Shown here: piece after piece, positions 11,872 to 24,476 of the stretch
Numbering within the stretch: position 1 is the first letter of the stretch
Layout of the letters: each line of letters opens with the position of its first letter
Source of the DNA: Cardiocondyla obscurior
Taxonomy: Eukaryota > Arthropoda > Insecta > Hymenoptera > Formicidae
Assembly: GCF_019399895.1 (NCBI RefSeq)
Contig: NC_091869.1
Location: 5,022,001-5,086,000, forward strand
DNA length: 64,000 nucleotides
Direction of reading: 5' to 3'
Made by a program: the position numbers and the translations under genes
The notes under the pieces: generated by a model
The model's database searches: none
The model's input: the letters and a program-made list of their open reading frames with translations, nothing else
What the model was told of the DNA's origin: nothing

Positions 11872-12932
11872 GATTGATTAAATATTATCAGCGAAGCGTT
11901 ACCGTATAAGCTACAATTTTAATTACAAATAATATTAGTAACTATCCATTATCTATTAAATTATACACTTTTTGTCTTAGTAAAATAATTACGAATTAAT
12001 ACTTCTTTTCCGAGGGCCACTTTTAATATTGTTCTCTTTCCACAAGTGCATAAATCGTCACATATTTCTTCATCGTTGGTCTGTGCGGCATGAATTTTAG
12101 TGCAAAACTGAGAGGAGCCTGTTGAGTAGAATAAAATGCTTAGAAATTATTTGTTATTCTTATTCATGAAATTAAAAAGGTGACGTTCGATCGACGTTTA
12201 TCCTTGGAATACAGCACATAAAATAATGAAGTGCAAACTGCTGTAATTTGCATACATGTATATGTAACATATATACATATATACTATATTAAATCAATTA
12301 ATAGTTATTAAAATACCTTAAATACTGCTAATTCATATTAACAATGTATGGATAACATTTCCTGTATTGTTTTGCGTATGTTCGCATAATTTACTCTATA
12401 TGTATTATTATTTTGTTGTATAATTCCTTTTTTCACTTCCTCAACCATATTAAAAACTTGTGCATACATACTAGATTCAAATAACGATAGATGGTAGCAC
12501 TGATAAACAAAATGGTGTCAGTACTAATTAACAAGATGGCTGAAGTCTAAATTATCAGCCTCTCACTTCTATAGTTAGTGGTAGTGCGTCAGCTTATTCA
12601 GCTTCATTGTTTTCAGTCTACGAATGTTAGTTACGCCTCCTTCTTCAGCTTCGTGAGCACAATCGATGTTGTTTAGACGTCATTAACGTACAGGTGTATA
12701 AGTTACATCGACTGCATAATCTATTGTTCATTCCTTGTAAGTCCATGGTCCTGGAAATGTAGCAGCCTTTGTCGTTGCAATTCTAACCTAATATAAAATG
12801 TCATCTGTTAATCTGTTATATAATTTTTAATGTAGGGTGAAGTAAAGAGAAAAAGAGGGCGAGAGAAAGAAAGAAAGAAAAAAAAAAAACGAAAATTTGA
12901 AAGCAACGAAATAGAAAACAGCTTTGTCGAAG
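11872..12932. promoter_or_regulatory. Upstream region of the distal gustatory receptor and divergent RBM7 promoter region
   Basis: From 11872 to about 12247 the stretch aligns with the upstream region of the first receptor. From about 12250 to 12480 it is AT-rich. From about 12480 to 12932 it should hold the promoter and 5' UTR of RBM7, with a purine-rich tract (GAGAAAGAAAG type) at about 12846-12900 just before the RBM7 start codon. No further receptor exon is present. Confidence 0.5.
12184..12247 (-). promoter_or_regulatory. 64-bp conserved upstream box, copy 2
   Basis: Counterpart of 10046-10109, with 59 of 64 positions identical by eye. It lies about 320 bp upstream of the distal receptor. 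The match stops sharply after CTGCTGTAAT, which marks the outer edge of the duplicated unit. Confidence 0.55.
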
Positions 12933-13722
12933 ATGGATGGAGGTGCGTGTACTATATATTGTGGTAATCTAAGTGAAAAGGTCACAGAAGATGTTCTCTA
13001 TGAGCTCTTTTTACAAGTTAGTACTGAAAATTTATATTATTTGTTACAGTATGTAAAATTGTGAATAAATTTGTGAGGGAAAAGAATGTTTCTGAAAAGC
13101 GACGGCCGAGTAATATATAGAATTAATGTCGATATATTTGTATTAGGCAGGTCCGATACTAAGAATTAGCATTCCTAAAGATCGTGATGGTAAACAGAGA
13201 TCGTTCGGATTTATCACGTATAAACACATGCGTTCTGCGGAGTACGCCATGAAGCTGTTCGATGGTACAATGCTGTACAATCGTATTCTCAATATGAATA
13301 TAAGAAATCCAGAACCACAACAAACGGAGCAACCATTGAATCCTGTTTACAATATGAATCATATGTTGGAGCTGGGTCAGCAAATGATTTTAGGAAATTA
13401 TGTACCGCAACCTTACCCCATGTTCGGTGTAAATGTTCCGTATGATGACGTACCTTATTCGAGACAGTTGGATGCAAATCTTGACAATGATGATAAGAAT
13501 CAGAGAAATCATCCTTATCAAAAGACCAGAGATAGAAAAGATAGAGATAAAAATCGAGAGAAAAACAGAGATAGACCGAGGGAAAAAGAATGGGGAAGAA
13601 ACAGAGAACAAAATCATAGTAATCATCACAGAGATTCAAAACCATATTATAATAGACATAATAGTAATTATCGTACCAATGTTTTGCGGTATGATGATAA
13701 CAGAAAAAGATGGTCTTATTAA
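12933..13722 (+). CDS. Rbm7: RBM7-like RNA-binding protein (NEXT complex RRM subunit)
   Basis: RBM7 is the RNA-binding subunit of the nuclear exosome targeting (NEXT) complex with ZCCHC8 and MTR4, and directs short-lived nuclear RNAs to decay. Exons 12933-13016 and 13147-13722 give 219 residues (human 266). The single RRM is at the N terminus: RNP2 is IYCGNL (about residues 8-13), then EKVTEDVLYELFLQAGPILR, and RNP1 is RSFGFITY (about 46-53). LFLQAGPIL is close to the vertebrate LFHQAGPVI, and the intron falls inside it. The C-terminal half is low-complexity, rich in Arg, Asp, Asn and His, and ends RYDDNRKRWSY. RBM11 is the alternative, but insects usually have one RBM7/11 gene. Confidence 0.9.
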
Positions 13723-14182
13723 TAACAGTGGTTTAATTTTTTATTGTATTCTTTATGTTTATAGTATGTCTATACTTTGATATATCACTTTAAATAAGTG
13801 TTTAACTGAGTAGGAGTTACGTATGTGTAATTATACATGTGTACGGTAAAAGACAGATATTGCGACGGCAGCTAGCGAACTTTAGTTAGCGTCGTGTGCG
13901 TTGAGTTCACATATACCGCATGCATATACCGCGCCGGCCGGTTTGCCGTTGATTGTTTTCTTTCCGTTATCTCGTCCCCTATCTCTGTCTCCTAGAATTA
14001 CATACGCTGGCCGCTTTCGCCATGTCTACCCTTCGGTGTACATATGCATACACATGCACACATACGTAATTTATAACGTAATTATAAAAAAAAATTTGGT
14101 ATATATTATTGGTTCTCTAAAAAAATATATATTCACGATAAATTGAAAAAAAAATCTTATGAAGTATGACAGATGTATATTA
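13723..14182. other. Spacer between the convergent RBM7 and GMC oxidoreductase genes
   Basis: About 460 bp that must contain both 3' UTRs. A local GC-rich patch at about 13860-14040 stands out from the AT-rich flanks. I see no exon in it. Confidence 0.5.
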
Positions 14183-16895
14183 TTATTTTATTTTTTTTTT
14201 TACTAGATTAAATATATCAAATCTATCACAATTTTCCATATTACTACAAATATTAAATACGTAACAAACGTTAGATGACTTGAGCTGTTTTAATTTTCTT
14301 TTCTTTTCTGCGATTTTATTTTTAAAAAATCGAACAGCTTTTTGCGCTACTGCCATTACAGGTGCGTTAATATTTCCACTTGGTAGCGATGGGAAAATCG
14401 ATGCATCCACAATATACAAATTTTTTACATTATAAACTCTGTAATAAAATAATATAAAAATAGAAGGCAAATACACAAATTATGTCTTATATTTTAAGTT
14501 ATAATTTCGTAATTACTTAAATGTCTCGTCAACAACATCGCCAACGCGACATGTACCAGCTGGATGATAGGACGTTAGCGTTAAATGCTGTATATAACAT
14601 TTCCAGTATTCTTTGGTATCAAATACATGGTCCTCGCAACCAGGGAAAGACTTTTTATTAAGAGATGCACCATACTTTCTCAAAGTAGTCGTGTTCATGA
14701 GTTTCTTTATAAAATACAAACCTAAGCATTTATGTGCTCTATTATGTAAATTATTATTACATTTCCTGTACATGTTTAACATACCATTTGCGTTTTAATT
14801 ACCTTCTATAAGAGTGTTGATATCATCGGCATTTGATAAATATTTCGGATTAATTAACGGTTTTTGAAAAGGATCATTGCTTCGCAATCGTAATTCTCCT
14901 TTACTTTTAGGATGTAATAAAACAGGTGCAATCGTTATTGTATTTTGGTTTAACAACGGAGCGAAATATTTATTATAGACCTAGAAGACGACATTAAAAA
15001 TTTAAGTTCGGAAAATATTTGTATGCATAAAAACTCGTTTTAACTTTAATTTACAATTTATATGTATTTAATAATACGATTTATGTACCTCGTCAGAAAT
15101 TCCCATTGCTTTTTTCGAGATAAGACCATTATCTTTTGACGCTCCGAAAGGTAGTATCATCAATTGCAAATCTGGTGCCACGGATTTATTCGTTTGTAAA
15201 GGACTATAAAGAGTTCCAAATACTTCTATTCCCGACGATGTCCATGGTCCTAATTAATTATTTCTATGACAATTTTTTTTAATAATGCCAAAAAGAATTA
15301 ATATTGTTTTTGAAACAAAAATAGCTTTTTTACAATCAAATATATTGTTCACCTTTTCCAAAAAGAAAATAACTAAGAGCTGACATAGGATTAAAGATAT
15401 CGGAAAGATTCAATCCAATACTCGAATTAAGCACAATCAAATCAAGACCGGTTAATATATGATCCACCAAGTTTTGACCAACTGGTAAATCACTGATCAC
15501 ATTAATCTAAAAGTACAATTTTAAGGTTGCAGATAAAACAGTAATGAGTTTAGGTTTGAAGTCGATTGTCAAAATAATTACATCAAATTCTTTTAAATGC
15601 TCCTTTGGTCCAATTCCAGATAACATTAATAACTTTGGACTCTCAATTGCACCTGCGCTTAAAATAACTCCTTCTTTTCCGATTGCCGTGTATTTATTAC
15701 CAAATCTAATAAATTCAATTCCCTCAGTTTTATCCAAGTTGATTAATATCTTTAACAGTATAATTAAATAAAATATCTTGTCTGTGTCGTGCATGCTAGA
15801 AATTAATTATACGGACTTACTTTTGTGGCGTGAGCGTGAGTAAGTACAGTCAGATGATTATTGAATTTTTTATACAGCAACTTGTCTGAACTCCATCTTT
15901 TGCTATTCTCCATTGTCAATTGAGCTTTCATAAAACCTAAGCAACAAATGCTAAGATATACATATTTATTTATTTATACGGTAAATTATAAATTTTATGA
16001 AAAATTTTAATACCCGTATTTAATTGTAAATTTAAGTCACTTATATTATGGTTGGATTCTTTAATTGCTTCCAAGAATATATCGGCAAAATCAGTATTCC
16101 ATTTCAATTTACTGATACTTATTGACTCGTCAGTTTTTGTGAACTCTAAGACATTTGTACAAAAAAGGACAATTAAGCTCATTTAGATAAATTTTTTCAG
16201 ATTTAATTGGTGAAAACTATAAAAATCAAAGTGTATACCATCAAAATCTGGAAACCATGTTTCATAATCTAGCTGATGTCCTAATACATAAGCCATATAA
16301 TTCAGACGGCTTGAGCCTCCAAGAATTTTACCTCTAGGCCATCTGCTTTGCTACAAAAAAAAAGATCTTTATAACAATCATGCGTATCGAAATTTTTTAT
16401 AAGTATACAAATATATCTACATTATTAATTAAGCCCTTGCATGCATAATCTTGGGAAACAGTAGTGTATTGCCAATCATAAATGGTATTTTGAATCAGTG
16501 ATCCCAAGAGTGGTATATCGAGAAAAAATGGTGCTGTACCACCCGCTTCTAACAACAATATTTTATGTCCATTCTCTGCTAAATTTGTTGCAATGATTGT
16601 GCCAGCACTACCAGCACCAACTAAAATTACAGAAAAAAAATTTATTTATTTTCAGATACGCTTATCGTGTCTTTTTTATTTAGCTAAATTAATAAATAAA
16701 TGTTAAAACACTTTTTTTTTAAGTAAATAAATGTATCTTACCAACAATATAATCATATTCCTGGAGATCTTGAACGTCATTCAAGAACCATTGAAAATAT
16801 GTATCGAATATGAATACGAAATGGATATAAAAAAGAAATAACGTCACTAATGTACTGACAAATGCAAACAATAATAATTTTATAACGATAAGCAT
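14183..16895 (-). CDS. GMC-family FAD-dependent oxidoreductase (glucose dehydrogenase-like, possibly ninaG)
   Basis: Exons on the minus strand: 16742-16895, 16421-16620, 16239-16350, 16014-16145, 15821-15936, 15582-15749, 15353-15506, 15089-15249, 14803-14980, 14517-14721 and 14183-14438, giving 611 residues. A hydrophobic N terminus (about residues 1-30) suggests a signal anchor. FAD site DYIVVGAGSAG is at about 48-58, GMC signature 1 around GKILGGSSRLNY, signature 2 GAIESPKLLMLSGIGP at about 271-286. Catalytic His is in SYHPAGTC (about 511) and the second active-site residue is Asn in SGNINAP (about 551; usually His or Asn). The segment after signature 1 is short: LDYETWFPDF leads straight into EFTKTDES, skipping the usual WSYEDVLPYFKKSE block. 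That divergence suggests the ninaG branch, which acts in retinoid chromophore synthesis, but this is inference. The last 40 residues are an unusual Lys-rich tail. Confidence 0.93.
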
Positions 16896-19616
16896 TTTTT
16901 AAAATTACATTTAAATCTTTTTGTTCATCAATTCACTGTTGCTATCGTATAACAATTTTATTTTTGTGCAGTTGCTAGTTTTAATTGTTTCTGAAAGTTA
17001 TTGTTCAAATTTAGGTAAAGTTAATTAATTTTAATCAAAAACGTACTATAATAATGGTATTTTGGTGTTTAAAATGCTTATAACCTCAACGTCAGTCTCC
17101 CAAACCGGCCCGACACGTAACAGGAACTAACAAAATTTATTTTCGAATAAATCCGCTCCAAGCCGCTACCGTCGCTTCGACGATCAGTAGTACGAGTTAA
17201 CGCGCCATCGTTGCGGGGTCAGATGGTCGATGATTGCAGTAGTATGAATAAATAATAAATTAGACATAATTTTAAAACAATAAAATAAAGCTGAATAAAA
17301 ATAAAATACGGCAAAGTAAAATAAAATATGGCAATATAAAAAAAAAAGAATTTATTAAATCGATCTGCTTGCCTTTCACTAAAACCAACAGGTAAAACAT
17401 TCCCTTTTTTCTCGCATTCTAAAAATTCTTTTCCGACGAGGACCGACCGCCACAAGCAAATCGAGTTTAAGCCTTTGCGTTTTAATATATTGCCAATATA
17501 TTAGTTCGTAAAATCTGGCAAGACTCCAAGATTTATAATCTTATTTGAATCGAAGTATTATAAAATTCGATTCCCGCGATAAAACCGGTTTATTAAACAA
17601 CTCGATGAATTGTTGCGTTTCTGTTTGAATTGCAAAATTAATGAGATCGCAAGGTATAAGTAAGAAGCACAAATCCAAGATGAGTATTTTTCGTTATTAG
17701 TTTATTTTGACATTTTAAGATGTATGGACAATTATTACATAATAATTTTATATAATGAAAGGTTCTCCATGGTGGTAACTTTATATAATGAGACGTTTCA
17801 CTCTTTTTTTTTTTTTTTTTTTTTTTCCTTTTTCCTTTTTCTTATTTCATCATTTTGTGTAACGCTCGCCCTTTCTCCCCTGTTGATCGTTCCCTTCGTA
17901 ATAAGACTCTTACATATCATTCTTTCACAACGGAAATCAAATAATGATTATTAAAACTATGAATGCATCATGAAATACGTGCGCTCTTGATTATTGATCG
18001 TCAATTAAACGTCATTATTCATTTCTTTTTTTTTTGTAGTTATTTTTATTATTACCAGTGTGTTATAATAATTACCATTAATCATTATAATTACGATATA
18101 ACGCTATAATTAATCCTCCCACACAATTTACTGCATTTCGCTCGCTCGCCTTCCACCGTGATAACGGCAGAGAGAGAGCACATTTTTTTTTCTTCTTTTT
18201 TTTTTCTTTTTAAATATTTTTTTAATGATAGGATGCATAGCGAACTGGTCGCGGCTGTTCTCGGCACAGTAAATTTCACCTCGCCCTGTATTATAGTCGT
18301 TATTATAGTCGATTTTCACCGGGAGGCCGTGTACCTTCGGAGAAAAAAAAAAAAAATTAAAACATTTTCGTCCCGTTCGACTTCTTCCGCGAACGCGAGC
18401 CCTTCAGGGCGGCCTAGCCGTGTTCCCTTCCTTCCTCTCGCGACAGATTAAAAAGAGGGAAAGAAAACAATGAATAAATTAAAAAAAGAAAACGCGATAG
18501 TAAAAATAAAAAAAAATTTTTTTTAAATTAGTAAGTAGAGTCGGGTAAAGAGATAATCTCTGGAAATCTGCTTGGAAATGCAACGTTTATACGGCTCACA
18601 GTCTCTAAGAGATCGACACGATCACTTTCGCGCCGCGTCTCAATCCATGGCGTCCTTTTCCCTTTTTTTTTTTTTTCCTCGTACATGAGAAGCGCGCGAG
18701 TATACTCGCAATTATACTGCACGCAAAATCCGCCGGAGATTAATTCGCAGACGAGCCCGTGCCGGGTTAATTTAATTAATTCCGCGGGCTTTCAATTTTT
18801 TTTTCTTTTTCTAAGTCTCGATCTAAAATTGTTTAAAATTTGAAATCCAAGAGCGAGGTGTACTCACCAAAAAAAAAACAGTTAAAAAAAAAAGCCTCTA
18901 CGTGTCTTAAGTATGATTCAACGATTAAAAAAAATATATTAATAATTAATAAATGAAAAAAGAAATGCTCGTTTATTCCCGGACAATCTTTCCCGAATCG
19001 AGAGATTCGTCGCGAGCTCGTCGGCGAATTATTTCTCTGGCGGATACTCTGCCGCAGGAACTTAAATGAACGAACGATGTCGGGTATACACGTGTACGTA
19101 CATGTACGCGTAGACATTTAGCTGTTATGTTTCTTTTTTTCCTTTTTTTCATTTTTGGTTCGATTACGTGACTAGAAATGCTACACACATACGTGCCACA
19201 TCCATCCGTCCACGCGGCCCACACGCATGCACACATAAAAGTATGACTTAGCAGTAGTATAACTAATACGTATCTCTATATTTATATATGTATAATTATA
19301 TATTTGTATGTATAATTATATATATATTACTCGTCACAATAGCTTCTACCGGCTGTTCAGTGTATTAAGCTAATTTTACAACAATATGGCAATCATGGTG
19401 AATAATGAATAATACAGCTACGTTATCGCGAGACTACACAGTCAGTAACACTAATCCTTAGAGACAGTAATACAAAATAAAAAAAAAAAGACTCTCGGAT
19501 ATACAATTTCACCCAAGCGGAAATTAAGTCGCATTTTGTGCCACGAAGCAACTCGCGCCGTCACACGGAGACGTTCTCCATCGTGAAAACCTGGCAACTT
19601 TCGTTCTACGCTGAAT

Positions 19617-19671
<55 letters not shown>

Positions 19672-22600
19672 AAGCAGATAGATATTTTTAACAAGGAATA
19701 AAAATTTCAATAAGAATAAATGCTTCGAATAAAAGAAAAATAAAATAAAATAAAAAATATATTAACACTCGACGGTTACTCGGCCTGTAGTCCGACTTTG
19801 TCATTTTTATAGAACACTTTTTGCAAAGGCATTTTGTGACGTGTAAAAAAAAAAGAACAAAAAACCATTATGCATAAGAACAGGTTTACGTCACAAAGTT
19901 GCAACGTTTTCACGCGGATGTTCCGCGCTACCGTAAATAAATGTAGACGAAAAGATAAATTTTTCTCACCCGATCTTGCTCCGCGAAATATTAGCAGTTA
20001 ATTCAAAGTTTTCTCTTTTTCGTAAAGAGAATTCGAATTGCCTCGGACAGATACTCCGCGCGATGCGAATTTCTCTTAGGTCTTTTCGTTCCCGTGTTTC
20101 CCAATCAAAGTTGCCTCCGTAAACGGAATTGCGACCGCGCTGGGCGACTCTTCCTCTCGCGGTCCATTCCGTCTTGGCCGCGATACGTCGATTGATATGA
20201 AAATGACATTGATTTATCGCTACGTAAACTTCACTAGGACACGTCCAGAATAAAGGCTGTCCGGAAAAAATCGTATCAATAGATTAAAAACAACCGTCGT
20301 TTCTTCCATCTAGAATAAAACGAAAACAGACATAGAATAAAATTAAGAAAAACGATTAAAAAAAAAAAAAAAAAAAAGGAGAAGAAAATCTTTGACTTTA
20401 TCACAAACATTTGAACGGTGAAAGTGTCTAAAAAGTATCGCAATCTTTCAAATGTCTTATAAACCACTTCGTTTGCGAGATTTCGTCAAATGGATCGCTT
20501 CGAATGAAAAGGGGTTGAATTTCCCGATGACTGATGAGACGAACTAGGCCACCCTGGCGAGATTATCTCGGACGATATCCAGGATATCGGATCGTCGCGC
20601 TTGGTCCGATGGTGAAGCCCGTTGCAATGTAAGACAGACGTTAGGTGAAACGAAATTAAAATGTACGTCGCAAAAGTGCGCCTCGAAGGGAGAGAGCTCG
20701 CTTGTAACACCGAGTGCCGTGAAACCTCGGAGTGAAAGATGCGAAAAAGACCACGGCGACGATGAGACTCGCTGATCCGATCGTGCGCGGATCGTCTCAG
20801 CGCCAACTATTTTATTATTTTATTTTTTTTCCTTTTTTCTTTTTTCTTTTTTTTTTTTTTAATTATTATTATTACGCGCGTAAACGCAACGATACGCGAC
20901 GCGGTGGTTCCGTGTGTTCGAGCGTATATTACACACATTTAATATAGTATCACACATAATACTATATTATTACATATTATAGTATTATATATACAGACTC
21001 GAGACGTTTCGCCCACCTGTCCCGCAGTCGCAGCCGCGATTCGCTCGCTCGACCCTCGAATCCTTCGTCGGCCCTCGCGAACCAAGCGATCCTCGCGACG
21101 TCGATCCGCTCGCGTTTGCGATTATGCAAAGCTTACAGTAGGCAATCTCGACAAAAGAAGCTGAACCTTCCGCGTTCACGACCCGCCAGCCCTTTCCGTT
21201 TCGATCCCACAAACCGGTGTATGCGTTTTCCTCGCCGAAATTTCTTCTCTAAAGCATTCATCAAGGAAACATGCGTCTCACATATACAGAAACATCATCG
21301 CTTAATGTTGAATCGTGTTTATAAGCTAGCAACGCAGTAAATCGGTAGACTTACAAAGTGTACTCTCGTGTATTTCTATTCCCGCCCCGATCCCCTCGCG
21401 CTTAGTCCCCAAATGCTTGGAGCGCTTTGGTATCTATGAACATTTTTACGTAATTTAAATTTACGCGTGTGAAAACGCCCCCCCTTTTCCTCGGAGACCG
21501 CTACCCCTGAATATATATTCCCATAAAAACGGTTTCACCGACGTGTCGTCGACTAGCTCCTCGTTAGATTGACTAGAGCCGAGAAAACGACTATTTCCAC
21601 GCATGATTTTGATTTAGTTACGTTTGCACCGCGGGTCATCCGAGCGATTTAATTCTTGGACTCCGCGTGGAATCAGTAACGGCGGCGAATCGAACGGATC
21701 TTTTTAGACGACAAATAGTTTTTGATGCTCGGCTTCGCTTATCGTATTTCGCTTTCCTGATTCCACGCGTAAGCCGTGCTTTTTGCGGTAACTGCATGGC
21801 GATCGAGTCGCGTGCGAGTAATCGGATTCGACCGATACGTCGTAGCCGGATCGCCTTCTCTAACGAATCGGTTGAAATGTCGCTCGTACAATTGATCTTT
21901 CGAATCCGGCTAAATTTGCCGGAGCGGTACGATTAATACAATATAATTTATGTCGCTAAATTCTTATAACAACGCTAGAAATCGATAATCTCTCGATCGG
22001 CCGAATCTTTTGCACCTCGTGACGACAATCGCGATTCCGTCGTGTTCGATCGACTTCTTTGACAAAAAGCGCAGTTTACCGGGGCCCACGATACCCTAAC
22101 GTAGCTAGATTAAAAGGTAAATCATGCGCATTGGCACGCGCTATTTGGTACGTTTCATTTGAGACTTCTTACACACATTTCTTCATTTTTTTTTTTTTAG
22201 TTTCCGTATAAATATTTTTTTTTGTTATATCGCTAAAGTCACAAAGCACGATCTAGCTCGTCACCCATCTCGCTGATGACGCCTCGATTGCTCGACTAAC
22301 TCAATAGTTCGAACGCGCTTAGAAACGCCGACGTTTACCTGGTACCCGAAGAGACTAAAAATAAGAACGATTCGTGGTCGTTAATGAGTAATGTTTGCCA
22401 TATGCGAGGCTGGGTACCAAATACTTTGCCGCATCGGTACTAATTATGGCGTTTAGTGGTCCACACAAGCCACACCAACAATATAAGAACACCCTTAAAA
22501 AGAGTGTCTAAAAGTCCAGAAGATACCTAGTCTCAGAAGTATCTTTTAATTGTTTCGTATTGTTCAGGTATCCCCTCGGTACGTTTTGCCGGTGTCTCTT

Positions 22601-24476
22601 CGAGTATCAGACGAGTGCAACGTCAACGCTCGATGTCTTCGAGCTATTCGCCTCGAACGCATTTGTCAGCCCGCGGTATATCGTGCAAGTGACGTGAACT
22701 TAACCAGCAGTATTGTCGGTCCCCCGTTACACCCCGTAGGAAAAAGAAAACGTAAAGGAAGATAAAACGAAGCACTTAGAAAAATACACTCTTAGGATTC
22801 CCGCGAAATCGCTGCGGCGTTTACGCGTGTGTGCGCAGGATGTCCTAGAAAATGTGTACACGCAGGTACGTGCGTACGTATGCCCCTGCTCGAACGCACG
22901 GAGCGTCCACCGTTGAAAATCCCGATTCACTTGTCAGCAATCTGTTGGCAATTACTTCTTTTTTTTTTTTTTTTCTTTTTTTTTTTTTTTAATCACTATT
23001 TTAGTCTCGCTGTCTCGCAAAAGAAAAATGTTCCTCCCCCCTTCGCGCGCGAGCCGAGATACCGTGGATTATCCCGCGCGTGACTTTCTTATCTCCCAAA
23101 TACTCTCCCGCCGGGAAATCTCGCAGAGCGAACGAATGGCTTCGAAGTCGCGAGTATTTCGACACGTTATATACTTAGATACCCGTGTGCGACGATAAAA
23201 TTACACGTTACACATGGAAAAAAAAAAAAAATTAAAAAAACTCGCGACGTTCGTTAACGAAGGGAAACAAGTTTCTCCATCGTGAAAAATAATTTATGCG
23301 CGTGTGTATGTATGTGCGTGTGGATCGACATTTGTGACTATAATTTTTCTGTGCCTAGGAATATCCCCGTGTGCGTGGTCGTCATATTAACTGCGTGGTA
23401 ATTGCACGACGTATAGAAATGACGTAAAGTAAAAATAGAAGAATCTAATCGTTACGTTACGAGAAGTAATCAACTGAGCTTTGGAGACACCACGCGATGT
23501 CGATACCCGTTTGCTCTCTTATAAAACTGTCGCGTTGTCCTTCAGCCGCTCTCCGCTTTATCAAAATGCAAATGTGGAAAAGCGCTGTCGGCGCCCTCGA
23601 GAGATACGTGTTCGATCGCGTGCGAATTTGTTTGTCGATGAAAGGGGAGACGTAAGAGAATATATGAAACGCGTATATGTGTATATATAAACCGAACTCC
23701 GAGTGCGCTTAGTAAAATCTCTGTGCGAAAAATTGTGGGAAAAGGTTTTCGACTTGTGTGCGTGGCGCGCACGCACGACGTTTCCTCTCATTCTCTGCGC
23801 GGAGCGTCATGGAATGCTCGAGCGTTTCTAGCGAAACGAGAAACGGAGCCGAAGATCACGGTACAAAAGATGCTCGACGATCCTCGGCGTCGACAGCCAG
23901 CCTCGATCGAAAAGGTCCGCGACCCTCTCAGTTTTGTACAGGATCTTCTCGCATCTTCGTCACCGTTGACGATCGGATGCAAACGCGAATAATTAAGATC
24001 CCTCTCGTTTCTTCGGTGCGTAAGGTCGCCCCGTGAAAATGCGATCGTTCCTTTCTCCGCGAAAATAACACCCGCCCGATTCAAGCATTCGGAATCAACG
24101 ATTGACCCGTCGCTTCGCTCTCGGAGCGCGCGTTTCTCCCGCAATCGATCGTCCTTTCCTCGCTGCCTTCGCCAAGGAGCGTTGCGAGTCTCTCCGACCG
24201 ACATCACGAACGGTCGACAACGTCGGCTTCTCGGATTCGTTAGTATAAGACAAGACAAACTAAACGTTCCGCTGCACAGCGTTGATAACGAAAGGGGTCG
24301 TCTTTCTCTCTCTTCCTCGTTCTTTTTTTTTTCTTTTTTTTTTCCTCTCTCGCTTTCCCGCGTCGGAGTAGAACCGAGACGAGCCACGAACCCATTGAAG
24401 AATATCGTCCGGCCAGCCATGTCGTGGGTAACGTTTTCCTCCTCCGTTTGCGCTTAACGTAGAATACAGAATTAGC
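16896..24476. other. 7.6-kb gene-poor spacer, probably including the G-alpha-o 3' UTR
   Basis: The left end is the 5' flank of the GMC oxidoreductase gene. The right end, moving left from 24476, is presumably the 3' UTR of G-alpha-o on the minus strand. Base composition changes from AT-rich (16.9-18 kb) to mixed and CpG-containing (21-24.4 kb). Long T runs occur near 17804-17826, 20847-20862 and 22960-22991. No reading frame here shows a recognisable domain or consistent splice partners. Confidence 0.5.
19620..19664. repeat. (TA)n microsatellite
   Basis: About 45 bp of uninterrupted TA dinucleotide in the spacer between the GMC oxidoreductase and G-alpha-o. Confidence 0.95.
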
